From contig DASP01000009.1 of NCBI GenBank assembly GCA_002503825.1, positions 15,338 through 79,337 of the forward strand: a DNA stretch of 64,000 bases, in the 5' to 3' direction. Below, one piece after another: positions 54,416 to 63,729 of the stretch (position 1 is its first letter; the number at the start of each line of letters is the position of its first letter). The stretch comes from Methanoregulaceae archaeon UBA467 (GTDB taxonomy: Archaea > Halobacteriota > Methanomicrobia > Methanomicrobiales > Methanospirillaceae). The notes beneath the pieces were generated by a model. The model saw only the letters and a list, made by a program, of their open reading frames with translations. It ran no database searches and had not been told where the DNA came from. The position numbers and the translations under genes are program-made.

Positions 54416-55133
54416 TGCACTTAATCTGGAAAGAGTTACGTGTTATAAAAATGTTAAAAGCCGCCAGGAAGGCAGAGGAAATTGTACAAAATCCCGAGAA
54501 TTGGCCTTTAAATCGGTTCAATAATAGACCGGCACAGAAATGAAGGAGAAAATAATTATAGAAATCTGGACCCGCCGCAACGGATTCTACTCAACTTACG
54601 AACGCTCTCCAGGAGGGGGATCTCCCCCTCCGGCCGCGTGGGCCTCCACCCCCAAGGGTTGTCATTGGAAATGAAGTCGCCACACATTGTTCGCTCCGGT
54701 CGCCGGTCCGCTCCTACTGGCGTCCGGTGCTCCCTTCTCCCTTCACTCATAGCGTGGGCCTGCTCTTCCGGGATGAACCCTGACACGATGACGGCCATAC
54801 TCGCTCGTTTCACTCACTTTTTATCGCCTGCTCCCCTTCCCGCTCCTCACAGACTGCTGATGCAGACTGTTCGTCGCTGTGAACCAAAATCCGTAGACGC
54901 TCAATGACTCGCGACTCCACGACAGGTCACTGATGTACCCTGTAACCGGCAGTCGCTCGGGCCGCTGTGGCCATATACGCCCCGCCTTTTCGTCACGCCG
55001 GGGGATGGACAAGCATCCCCCTCTCTCCTCACCCTCCGGGCCAGGCTCCTCCTCTCCCGGCATTCCGGGACTTTATGGGGGAACAATGGGGGTGCATGCC
55101 GATTTCCCTGTGGGGTATATGCATGATGGCAGT
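54416..55133. other. GC-rich intergenic region without supported genes
   Basis: About 720 bp. Long open frames exist on both strands, but they are Arg/Pro/Ser-rich, overlap each other and have no domain or start signal, as expected for GC-rich non-coding DNA. A 27-bp motif (around 54705-54735, reverse strand GGAGCACCGGACGCC) recurs at 57724-57750 in the other direction. The last 50 bp carry the 3' side of the MBL gene. Confidence 0.4.
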
Positions 55134-57428
55134 CTACCGCGAAGAGGTGGCCTGCCCGATGCCAATCTCCATTAAGTCCTCGCCGAGGATCAGCCTCCCG
55201 GTAAAGTTCTGCTTCACCCGCATCAGCTTCACCGGATCAATGTTTGCAGGCACGAAGTGATTGAGGACGAGCGTATCGACACTGCAATTGGTGGCGACCG
55301 AACCGACCGCGTCGATGGTCGTGTGGGATGTCAGCAGGTGCGTCTTCAGCGCATACGCGGGAGTTCCCTCCTCGGGATACCCCATCCTTTCATCAATCCA
55401 GTCCCTGTCGATGACCTCGTGCACCAGGATATCGGCCCCGGCGGAGAGTTTCTCCAGGTTACCTTTCGTGTCCGCACCTGTATCGCCCGAGAAGACGACC
55501 GATCCGTCGTCGGTGTCGAACCGGTATGCAAACGACGGGAATACCTGGTGGTGGTCGACGAGAATGGCGGTCACGACCACATTCTCATCCCTGTACACCT
55601 CAAACGGTTCCATTGCGGCGCAGGTGATCGAGTCGGGGAGATCCACTTCGGGGACCGGGAAGTCGATATCCCCAGGCTCATTGCCCCCAATCTCCCTGAT
55701 CTCGACCAGTTTCGTGTAATCACGGTAGGCGTTGTCCAGCGTCATGTCATTGATTGCCTGCGCATAGGCCTGCCAGATATGGCTCGTCATCAGCCGGGTC
55801 CCGGGGGTGGCAGTGACAAGGGCGGGATTTGCACTGTCCGTATAGATTACCGTCCCGCTCCGGTTCAGATACTGGGATTTATCAACTTCAAGGGCTCCCC
55901 GATCCGCCGGACCGATCACCACCAGGGGTACGATGGATACCTCTCCTGTCCGGGGATCTGTCCGGGTGCCAAGGCCTGACCCGGGACCTGTCAGGAGAAG
56001 GGAGGGGTAATCCGCGATATGATCCGGGTGGAGGTGGGTGAAGAAGAGTGCCCGTGCATCCTCGAGGAACGTGGACGTGGTAACACCGCTCACGCCTTTA
56101 TTGAACGCCTGTGAGAGCCTCGCCGCCGAGCCCTGCCCGAGGTCGACGATATAGATGGTATCGCCGACCACGAGCGCTGATGAGGAACTCGCACGGTCTG
56201 AATCCGGCCACCAGCTCACGCCTCCGGTGGTACCCAGGAGCACAAGCCGTGTCTTCCCCGAGCCATCGCCTTTCTTTTTCATCGTCACGAAGAGGAGCTT
56301 CTCCTGACCGGCAGCTACCGTTGCCGAGCGGTTGACTGTCACATACCCGGTCTTTGAGACCGAGACCGTATACTCTCCCGGCTTAAGATCTTTCACGACG
56401 AGAGGGGTGAACCCTGCTGACACCCCGTTCAGGAGGACTGATGCACCTGTCGGGGCAGACTGGATACGCAGGCTCCCGTAGGCAGGAGTGAGGGTCGCGG
56501 TTACGGAGGTCGGTTTTCCGGCAGTGATGGTCACGTATCTTTCATACGGGGCATACCCTTCCTTTGCGAGGACGAGACTATACACGCCGGGATCGATGCC
56601 GTGGATCGTTCCCGGGGTTGAACCCGCTGCCGCCCCGTCCAGGAGGATGGTGGCCCCGGACGGGATAGAGAAAACGCTGAGCACCCCGGATGAGTGCAGG
56701 TTCCTCGTCGGGATGGGGCCGGGACCCGACCCATCGGCATGGACGATGAAAATCGAGGTCGGCTGAATCCCCGTCATCCAGGGAGGCGTGTCGGGGCAGA
56801 GATTTGCCGATGCCTGCCCGGAGACGAACAGGATGGACAGGCCAGAACCGTCAGCAGGGTCTGTGTATACGGCCTCCTCGCCGGGGAGGAGCGTTTCGCT
56901 CCATACCTCCGCACCGTTCCGCGATATGGTCACGTTTGCCGCCTGTGCCGTACAGATCGCACCGGAACAATCCCCGCAGTCGGGCTGCATCGCGATATTC
57001 AGGGTGTATCCCGCGACAAGGGGTGCACTGAGCAGGCCAGGCTCACCAAACAGGTCGGTCGCATGGAGCGGTTCAGATGAATAGGAGGGCGTCAGGATCC
57101 CGATCCCGGTCCACTTCACCCCCTGCGAACCGATACTCCCCGCCTCTACGGATGAACCGATCCCGATATGGTCAAAGACCTTATGATCGGGCACGGTGCC
57201 GGTAAGCATTTTCGGGGTCATTGATATCCAGGAACATGGGTTCTCCATCCCGTCGTATACGCAGCCCCACTTATGAGTTGCGAGGATGGTGACGGTGTTG
57301 TCGGATTCTGAAACGCCGATCACCGACCCGCGGAAGCTGTACGACGGGAGTGTGGCTCCCGCGGGAAGGCAGCAGGCGCACAGGGCCAGGATCAGGAATG
57401 TGATGACGAGCGTTCGTTTTTGGGTCAT
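55134..57428 (-). CDS. Secreted metallo-beta-lactamase-fold hydrolase with PEGA domains
   Basis: A 764-residue protein with a signal peptide (residues 6-26, ITFLILALCACCLPAGA). Residues 27-240 are an uncharacterised beta-rich domain. Two PEGA carbohydrate-type repeats follow: LSVFSIPSGATILLDGAAAG with PGVYSLVLAKEGY, and LRIQSAPTGASVLLNGVSAG with PGEYTVSVSKTGY. From about 400 comes an MBL-fold domain with the metal motif FFTHLHPDHIADYPSLL (near residue 465), FSGDTGADTKGN and the late His in LVLNHFVP. This is like arylsulfatase/ribonuclease Z-type hydrolases. It acts outside the cell, perhaps on a surface ester. Confidence 0.88.
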   Translation of the reverse strand: MTQKRTLVITFLILALCACCLPAGATLPSYSFRGSVIGVSESDNTVTILATHKWGCVYDGMENPCSWISMTPKMLTGTVPDHKVFDHIGIGSSVEAGSIGSQGVKWTGIGILTPSYSSEPLHATDLFGEPGLLSAPLVAGYTLNIAMQPDCGDCSGAICTAQAANVTISRNGAEVWSETLLPGEEAVYTDPADGSGLSILFVSGQASANLCPDTPPWMTGIQPTSIFIVHADGSGPGPIPTRNLHSSGVLSVFSIPSGATILLDGAAAGSTPGTIHGIDPGVYSLVLAKEGYAPYERYVTITAGKPTSVTATLTPAYGSLRIQSAPTGASVLLNGVSAGFTPLVVKDLKPGEYTVSVSKTGYVTVNRSATVAAGQEKLLFVTMKKKGDGSGKTRLVLLGTTGGVSWWPDSDRASSSSALVVGDTIYIVDLGQGSAARLSQAFNKGVSGVTTSTFLEDARALFFTHLHPDHIADYPSLLLTGPGSGLGTRTDPRTGEVSIVPLVVIGPADRGALEVDKSQYLNRSGTVIYTDSANPALVTATPGTRLMTSHIWQAYAQAINDMTLDNAYRDYTKLVEIREIGGNEPGDIDFPVPEVDLPDSITCAAMEPFEVYRDENVVVTAILVDHHQVFPSFAYRFDTDDGSVVFSGDTGADTKGNLEKLSAGADILVHEVIDRDWIDERMGYPEEGTPAYALKTHLLTSHTTIDAVGSVATNCSVDTLVLNHFVPANIDPVKLMRVKQNFTGRLILGEDLMEIGIGQATSSR

Positions 57429-57941
57429 ACAATCATCTCCGCCGGAGTAATCCGGAAAGAATGAAAAATGATATGCGGGGGAGGATATAGGTATGTTGAA
57501 ATTGAGTGTGGGGCTTTCAGGGAGAGGGGCGGTGAAAAACCCGGGTCATCACGGAAAAAAACGCTATCTCATTTCACAAGGGGTTTCTCCATCCCACATC
57601 CTCGCACTCACCTTTTCAGATAAAGCTGCGCCGGCGAAGAGTGAAACGATGAAGCCGTGTGCATCTACCTATATGCAAACAACCGCGAATGAGCAGTCCC
57701 GTGATGTGAGCGGAATGGAATGGAGGAGCACCGGACGCCGGGAGGAGCGGACGAAATGGAGTGGAGACGAACATGCCGGGACGTCTACCCCATGATCTGC
57801 ACCTTGTATTTGTTAAGATGGCTCCAATCCTGTTCTAAATGTTAGTACCAAAGAAAAAATGATTGAGTTTAGAGAAAAGGAGTAGATTATGATGAATCTG
57901 ATAGTCGGCAGTAAAAATTAAGCGCAATTAGGAATTTTTAA
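57429..57941. other. Intergenic region without a supported gene
   Basis: Holds an Arg-rich open frame on the + strand with no domain, and the GGAGCACCGGACGCC motif shared with 54.7 kb. From about 57800 the composition turns AT-rich, marking the start of the accessory block. Confidence 0.4.
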
Positions 57942-58739
57942 TTAAACATCATCAATTTTTACTAAAAATTTGTGTACTTGTGCCGCCACAATATTTCTCG
58001 GGTATTTGGTTTCAGAAAATGTTTCAACACCAAAAGATCCTGCAGACATCCCATCTCGGAATTTTTGTTGTATTACCATTAATGAATTTCTTGCGAGATC
58101 TCTCTTACCTCTTGAGACTTCTTTCTCAGCGAATTTAAGGTTAAAATATTGAGCAGCTTGCTCCGGTCCACCCAAATAGTGTGTTAATGCAAAAATATCA
58201 TATGCATCCTTTAAATTTTTTCGCCCTTGCAATGCTTGACCTTTTAAAATAATCGATCCCGGTAAATCGAGAACTCTGAAGACAGTTTTATCTATTCCGT
58301 TCTCCGGCAATATTGTCTCTATCTCTTTTTTAAAATTATAATCGAATGCAATATCAGCACCTTCAAACATGAAGGCCTCCAAGTCGGGCTGCACTTTAAA
58401 ATGGTACCCGAGATCGCATTTATCGCATAAAAAATCAATATGAATTGGATAATAATTTCCATCGGTTGGAGATTTTACTTTTCTAACAAACCTGAAATGA
58501 TTCTCTTCAACATATCCTAGATTAGTGATAATTTTTCTAATACTCTCATACTTTGGCATGATGCTTGTCCTGATAACAAGATCGATGTCAATGCTTCCGC
58601 AATGTTCAAAGTAATTTTCTGTTATAAAATATGGGGGCCAACCTCCTGCAAGCACCATGTCATCTTTGTACATTTGCAATGAGAGCCCGATTTCAAGCAA
58701 TGCAGATTTGGATGTTTCTGTTATTTCACGGGAATACAT
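57942..58739 (-). CDS. AbiEii-like nucleotidyltransferase toxin
   Basis: A 265-residue protein. The nucleotidyltransferase motif is seen as VLAGGWPPYFI (GG) and SIDIDLVI (DxD), followed by IHIDFL as the third acidic strand. A long C-terminal helical part includes LKGQALQGRKNLKDAYDIFAL, typical of AbiEii/DUF1814 proteins. AbiEii toxins transfer nucleotides to tRNA or other RNA and stop growth during phage infection. It lies 5 bp after its partner gene. The genes are AT-rich relative to the rest of the window, which suggests transfer. Confidence 0.8.
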   Translation of the reverse strand: MYSREITETSKSALLEIGLSLQMYKDDMVLAGGWPPYFITENYFEHCGSIDIDLVIRTSIMPKYESIRKIITNLGYVEENHFRFVRKVKSPTDGNYYPIHIDFLCDKCDLGYHFKVQPDLEAFMFEGADIAFDYNFKKEIETILPENGIDKTVFRVLDLPGSIILKGQALQGRKNLKDAYDIFALTHYLGGPEQAAQYFNLKFAEKEVSRGKRDLARNSLMVIQQKFRDGMSAGSFGVETFSETKYPRNIVAAQVHKFLVKIDDV

Positions 58740-58744
58740 GGTTT

Positions 58745-59452
58745 TTATCCTAAAACTTCATCCCAGCGTTTTTCAATTTTTCTATAGAGGACTTCCGCCG
58801 CTTCCCTGCCACGGGCGGGGTAATTATATAAATCAACGTATAACTGAATGTCTGATACAATCCAAATACCATTGATCTCTTGTGCGCCATAAAAAATTCC
58901 ATCGCTATTAGCAATGGCGAATTTCACATTACCATTGTCTTCAATAGGCATTAGCCCGAGATTATGTGCCAATTTTGTTGCATTAAATTCGTTATTAATA
59001 TAAATGTGTATATTTGTCGGCCTGACAAATGGTTCGACAAGCAATGCGCCAGCAAGGCCGGTTAATGCATAGTGCACATTTTCCTTATCTTTAAACCCAT
59101 TCAAAAATTTTCCAATATCATCCTCTTGGGAGTAGTACTCTAAAAACGTGGTGTTTGCAACAAAATTTGAATATGATGCCCATCTTTGCAATAAGTCTGT
59201 TGGAGCCATTACCTTCAGCTCCGATCGGGCTGAAGCACGGAGTGCTATCCTTTGTTTGATTAATGTTTTTGATACACGAGAAGTATGCCCCAGACCTGCA
59301 CCGGACTCTTTGGCCAGATCCCTCATGGACCAAGTTTTAGGATAACTAACTAACAGCACCCGTATAATGTCAGATGATTTTTTCGCAAACAGGTTGGTTA
59401 ATTTTTCCTTACTATGTTCACTTTTTTGAGGTTGTTCCTTTTTTGGGAACAT
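58745..59452 (-). CDS. AbiEi-like antitoxin with winged-helix domain
   Basis: A 235-residue protein. Residues about 25-80 form a winged helix (SSDIIRVLLVSYPKTWSMRDLAKESG...TSRVSKTLIKQRIALRA). The C-terminal part resembles the AbiEi domain (YALTGLAGALLVEPFVRPTNIHIYI and later VQLYVDLYN-like text). In AbiE systems this protein binds palindromes in its own promoter and represses both genes. The first codons lie inside a GTTCC/GGAAC palindrome (see the operator entry). Confidence 0.8.
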   Translation of the reverse strand: MFPKKEQPQKSEHSKEKLTNLFAKKSSDIIRVLLVSYPKTWSMRDLAKESGAGLGHTSRVSKTLIKQRIALRASARSELKVMAPTDLLQRWASYSNFVANTTFLEYYSQEDDIGKFLNGFKDKENVHYALTGLAGALLVEPFVRPTNIHIYINNEFNATKLAHNLGLMPIEDNGNVKFAIANSDGIFYGAQEINGIWIVSDIQLYVDLYNYPARGREAAEVLYRKIEKRWDEVLG

Positions 59453-59505
59453 AATTATTCTTATATGTATGTTCCCTATTTAATCATTGTTCCTTTTTTA
59501 GGAAC
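59434..59505 (-). promoter_or_regulatory. Repeated palindromes in the AbiE promoter
   Basis: GTTCC-TTTTTTG-GGAAC (59434-59450) and GTTCC-TTTTTTA-GGAAC (59489-59505) are two copies of one palindrome, 55 bp apart, with a lone GTTCC half-site at 59471-59475. The first overlaps codons 1-7 of the antitoxin gene. They are the likely binding sites of the AbiEi-type repressor. Confidence 0.75.
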
Positions 59506-59576
59506 ATATTTATGAGAATTCTGAAAAACCACCTTGTGACCCATAGTACTTTATCTTAGTACGACCAAGGACGGGT

Positions 59577-60521
59577 ATGGAGAACCTCATCGATTTTGCG
59601 TTGCAGGAACGGTACAAGAACGTCAAAAAACTTGGCGATCGGTTAGAGGAATTTGCGACACTCGTTGACTGGGAATCATTCCGTCTGGTTGTAGGAGATC
59701 TTTACACTAATACAACCGAACAGGGAGGTCGACCGAATATGGATATCGTCCTCATGGTCAAGTTGCTGGTACTTCAATCAATGTATAACCTCTCCGATCC
59801 GGAACTCGAACGACAGGCCAATGACCGGATATCGTTCATGAAATTTCTTGACTTCCCCGAGAAAATCCCTGATCAAACCACAGTCTGGTATTTCCGGGAA
59901 CGGTTGGCAAAGACCGGTAAAGACAAAGCGATCTGGAAAGAACTCCAGCGGCAACTCGATGCAAAAGGATTGGAGATCAGGAAAGGTACGATCCAGGATG
60001 CAACGTTCATCACAGCAGATCCCGGTCACGTATCAACTGACACACCCCGGGGAGAGAACGCAAAGACTCGAAGAAGTAAGGATGGTACCTGGACTAAAAA
60101 AGGTATGAAATCCTATTTCGGATACAAACTCCACACCAAAGAGGACTGTGATTTCGGTTTGATTCGTGAACTCGAAGTTACCACAGCCTCAACACACGAT
60201 TCGCAAATCGACCTGTCGAAAGAGGGTGAAGTGATCTACCGGGATCGGGGATACTTCGGTACTGAAACCAAAGGATTCAACGCCACCATGCAACGGGGAG
60301 TTCGTGGTCACCCAATTTGTATACGTGACATCCTCCGAAACGCACGAATCACAAGGATCCGATCTCCGGGTGAACGACCGTATGCCGTCATCAAGAATGT
60401 GTTCCATTCGTCTCACACTCGCGTCACTACCGTTCTCAGGGTACATACGAAAATGGTGTTCTCTGCGTTCAGCTTCAACCTGTACCAACTGGCCACTCTC
60501 AAAAAACAAGGGGTTCTCTAG
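59577..60521 (+). mobile_element. IS5-type transposase
   Basis: A 314-residue transposase of the IS5/IS4-like DDE class. It starts with an HTH-like region (GDRLEEFATLVDWESF...MDIVLMVKLLVLQSMYNLSDPELERQ), has an Asp in FITADPGHVSTD, the second Asp in YRDRGYFG, and a Glu in GERPYAVIKNVF. Possible terminal repeats are GAATTCTGAAAAACCAC (59516-59532) and the reverse complement of GTAGTTTTTCACTCACTATTC (60577-60597), with a gap; these are only approximate. It lies between the AbiE promoter and an AT-rich gap. The reading frame is intact. Confidence 0.85.
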
Positions 60522-61084
60522 CGGATGCTCTGGATAAAAAACTGAACTGTAACTAAAATTCAAGATATGAGGATAGTAGTTTTTCACTCACTATTCTGTT
60601 GAAAATTCTGTGGGGTTAATCGGAATGCTCTTATATCTACTGTTCATTACCGACAAAATCTCTTGAAACCGGCAGTTTATAGATATTTAGCGTTTTTGTT
60701 AATAATAGAACCTCGAAGGTGTAGTGACCAAAATAAACCTTAAGTTTAAAAATAAAGCCAATTATTGCCATATTGCAATACTCCCCCGGGTTTTAGAATT
60801 GGGACAAAAAACAGGCTTAATAACAGCCCGATATTCAGTTTTCTCATATACTCCCATATAAAACAACGTCAAGGAAAAAGATTCTATTTCCGGACCCCCA
60901 TAAGATTTTAATGAAATGTATTAATACCGTATTCCAATAAAATAAGCATTTTAATTAGATATTTCCCCAACAGATAAAACCGGGCAATTTCCGGGGTTTC
61001 CCAGCCCAGATCCACATTCAAGATAGTCAAAATAACCCCAAATTGAGGATATTTCAACTCAGACCTAAAAAAGGATTCACCCAC
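60522..61084. other. AT-rich intergenic region
   Basis: Holds the 3' end of the insertion element and an AT-rich stretch with no gene, repeat or RNA recognised. It ends at the first copy of the 292-bp duplicated fragment. Confidence 0.4.
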
Positions 61085-61376
61085 TCACCCCCGAAAACGA
61101 GGTCCACTCCACCTTACCATCCAGCTCAAACCGTCCACCAACAGCAAGAGCCTCAGACATACCTTCACATACCCCTGCTCACTGCCAGAACCAATCCCCG
61201 CCATACTTCCCGACCGTGCGAAGAACGTCCCGGACCCTGAACCATTACTCAACACAACAAACCCAAGCGAATCCGGCATCACCTCATCCGCCTGCGAAAT
61301 ACTTCCCTGTGAACGATATACCAGGTCATTCACCGAAAAAGAGGTCCCGGCGATCACGCTCTCGCAGTACGGGACC
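61085..61376 (-). repeat. 292-bp duplicated gene fragment, copy 1
   Basis: On the reverse strand it encodes ESVIAGTSFSVNDLVYRSQG then SISQADEVMPDSLGFVV and GSGTFFARSGSMAG. Near the 3' end the frame changes: the next two-base shift gives a more protein-like CEGMSEALAVGGRFELDGK. Copy 2 (62307-62598) is about 95% identical. It looks like a truncated surface-protein gene. No full gene is present. Confidence 0.75.
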
Positions 61377-61436
61377 ATATTACAAACCCCGAAGGTAATT
61401 AAGAAAAATTAATTTTTGATCAGAATAAGAGGACGA

Positions 61437-62228
61437 ATGAAAATGAGAACTCTGTTTATTGTGCCAACTATTGTCCTGGTAGTAATTTTCTCCCTGTTAT
61501 GTGGCTGTTTAAACCAGGAAGGACCCATCATAAATTCAGGTAATGAAGGAGTACCCGATAGTATTCCACCGAGTCCGTCCCCTACAACAGAGTATCATCC
61601 CGTGGAGAATGAATCAAACCGATTTGAGAACCCTGCTGTATCATGTAATTTTACCGGTTTGGAGGACGGGATTAAAACGACCCGGACTGAAGTAATAATC
61701 AGAGGGAAGGGATCCATCACCGAAGAGAACATCGCATATGCCGTTGAAGAATTCGGACCGGATCTAAAAATTCCCGGATATGTACCGGATGACTTTTTCT
61801 TTAGATATGTCATTATCCCGGACCAGTATTCTGAGGGGAAGGTAACCCTTACATTCGTAAATAAATCTTACGAAGGATATTTTGCTTCCGGGAGTGCTTC
61901 GAATCAAATGTTTATTGCTTTCTCTAAAAATCTCGATGTGCAATTTACAGAATTTATCGGTCAGGAACCGGAGCCTGTGTGTATCAATGGGACTCCTGGT
62001 TTTTATTATGCTGCTCCTGAAAGGAACAAATTACGATGGATTGACGGGGATGTCGAAAGATGGGTCGTGGGTTCTTTTGATGCAGATACATTGATACGAA
62101 TTGCGGGCTCGATGAAACCTCCGTCAGAACTGGACCTCACCTCTGACGTTTATTCCGGAAACAAAATCTGGATCCCGGGGACGTTCCCACCGGGTGTAAC
62201 CGTTCCCGGCACTCCGGGAAATAAGTAG
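61437..62228 (+). CDS. Putative lipoprotein
   Basis: About 263 residues from the ATG at 61437, which follows AGAGGA. A lipobox (VVIFSLLCGC) marks lipid attachment. After a Pro/Ser/Thr linker, the rest is a soluble domain (IKTTRTEVIIRGKGSI then YVPDDFFFRYVII and VCINGTPGFYYAAPERNKLRW). No enzyme motif is seen. Similar proteins occur in Methanomicrobiales. It is flanked by the two duplicated fragments. Confidence 0.7.
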   Translation: MKMRTLFIVPTIVLVVIFSLLCGCLNQEGPIINSGNEGVPDSIPPSPSPTTEYHPVENESNRFENPAVSCNFTGLEDGIKTTRTEVIIRGKGSITEENIAYAVEEFGPDLKIPGYVPDDFFFRYVIIPDQYSEGKVTLTFVNKSYEGYFASGSASNQMFIAFSKNLDVQFTEFIGQEPEPVCINGTPGFYYAAPERNKLRWIDGDVERWVVGSFDADTLIRIAGSMKPPSELDLTSDVYSGNKIWIPGTFPPGVTVPGTPGNK

Positions 62229-62306
62229 AGGTTGGATAATCCTCCCTGACACTTTTTATTCCGACTTACCTGCCCTCCTGTCATCATTTATGGGTCTGAA
62301 CTGAAT

Positions 62307-62598
62307 TCACCCCCGAAAACGAGGTCCACTGCACCCCACCATCCAGCTCAAACCGTCCACCAACAGCAAGAGCCTCAGACATACCTTCACATACCCCTGC
62401 TCACTGCCAGAACCAATCCCCGCCATACTTCCCGACCGTGCGAAGAACGTCCCGGACCCGGACCCATTGCTCAATACAACAAACCCAAGCGAATCGGGCA
62501 TCACGTCATCCGCCTGCGAAATGCTTCCCTGCGAACGATATACCAGGTCATTCACCGAGAACGAGGTCCCGGCGATCACGCTCTCGCAGTAGGGGACC
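62307..62598 (-). repeat. 292-bp duplicated gene fragment, copy 2
   Basis: Same fragment as at 61085-61376. The frame continues upstream to about 62690, adding MNIKQMNYTAVPYC before ESVIAG. Of the 11 differences in the first part of the frame, almost all are at third codon positions; the same two-base frame change occurs near the 3' end in both copies. Confidence 0.75.
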
Positions 62599-62860
62599 GC
62601 CGTGTAATTCATTTGCTTTATATTCATCGAAGCGATGAACATGCGTAGAACCGATGAATATTCCCTGAGCCTCCCGGTTAAATAAAAGAATCCAGTTGCC
62701 CGGAAAGTATTTGGATAGTTGAATACAAGCAACAGAATAGTGGCTTGAGGTTCCCAAAGTCAGTAACCAAAGAACCTCAATGCTGCCGTTAGGCATGAAT
62801 ACATAAGCTGTGGAAAATAAAATGCTTTCTGTTCATGCTCTCGTAAAAGAGGTGAAACAC

Positions 62861-63640
62861 ATGAAGAAGAAACAAAAGGTCGGCGGACTCTTCGCGGTCC
62901 TGGGGCTCCTTGTACTGGGGGCCCTGCTGGTGCCTGCGGTCTCCGCCGGAAAGCCCGTGGGGACGGTCGGGAGCGACCTCCCGGCACTTCTCGCAAGTGA
63001 GAAAGGGCTATCAGATATAGAATACATCGTCATCGGTGAGGACAGTTCGAATATCTGGGGTTATCTGAATACTACGGATTGCACCCAGCCGGTTACTGAT
63101 GCAATCACCGGCCTGAACAACGCCATAAAAGACATGACAGACAATAAAGTATCTGTCTCAAAGGTTGTGGTTACAGGCTTCTACGGAGATTCCTGGACTT
63201 CCTACTCGCTGAATTTCTATACAGGTAAGTTCGAAAAACTTGCAGATCCTATCGCGTCGGTGAGATCGTCGACCACTGATAAGGCTCCAGAGGGTTCTAG
63301 TATCATTCTGTCAGTGCCTGGCATGATCAATACAGCAGGGAACAATACTCCAAGTGGTAGTTCGGTCTATTTCTGGGCGAACTCGGTTACGAGTCCCACA
63401 AAAACCTATATCGTAATGAGTACGACTGCAGAAATCCATAAATATGTCAATTACAACTGGAATACCATACCCGCATCAACGGGAGCTACATTGTGGTATG
63501 TTTCTGAGAATTATCAGGATGCAACAGTGTCTCTGGCTGCAGGAACTTATCGAAGTGAAGGTGATTTCTCAGGGAGAAAAGACGATGGCACGGCTTATAC
63601 GGATCACTATATCCATGATCCGCAGTTTGTCATTTCCTGA
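62861..63640 (+). CDS. Secreted protein of unknown function
   Basis: About 259 residues from the ATG at 62861 after GAGGTGA. A signal peptide (VGGLFAVLGLLVLGALLVPAVSA) is followed by a soluble domain rich in Ser/Thr/Tyr, with a TDNKVSVSKVVVTGFYG and PTKTYIVMSTTAEIHKYVNY pattern. The C-terminus ends in SGRKDDGTAYTDHYIHDPQF. I do not recognise the family. It is followed 89 bp later by another exported protein gene on the same strand. The frame is open from 62810. Confidence 0.7.
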   Translation: MKKKQKVGGLFAVLGLLVLGALLVPAVSAGKPVGTVGSDLPALLASEKGLSDIEYIVIGEDSSNIWGYLNTTDCTQPVTDAITGLNNAIKDMTDNKVSVSKVVVTGFYGDSWTSYSLNFYTGKFEKLADPIASVRSSTTDKAPEGSSIILSVPGMINTAGNNTPSGSSVYFWANSVTSPTKTYIVMSTTAEIHKYVNYNWNTIPASTGATLWYVSENYQDATVSLAAGTYRSEGDFSGRKDDGTAYTDHYIHDPQFVIS

Positions 63641-63729
63641 GTTAATCAGTGAAAAAATGAATTGAAACAAATGAAATCCTGATGAATTTCAGGTTTCATT
63701 TGTTTTTCAGTATTAATAAAGAGGAGAAA

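Noticed and set aside
54556..54813. 85-codon frame on the - strand in the GC-rich gap
   Set aside because: Arg/Gly-rich text without domain; the same DNA has long frames on both strands, as in GC-rich non-coding sequence.
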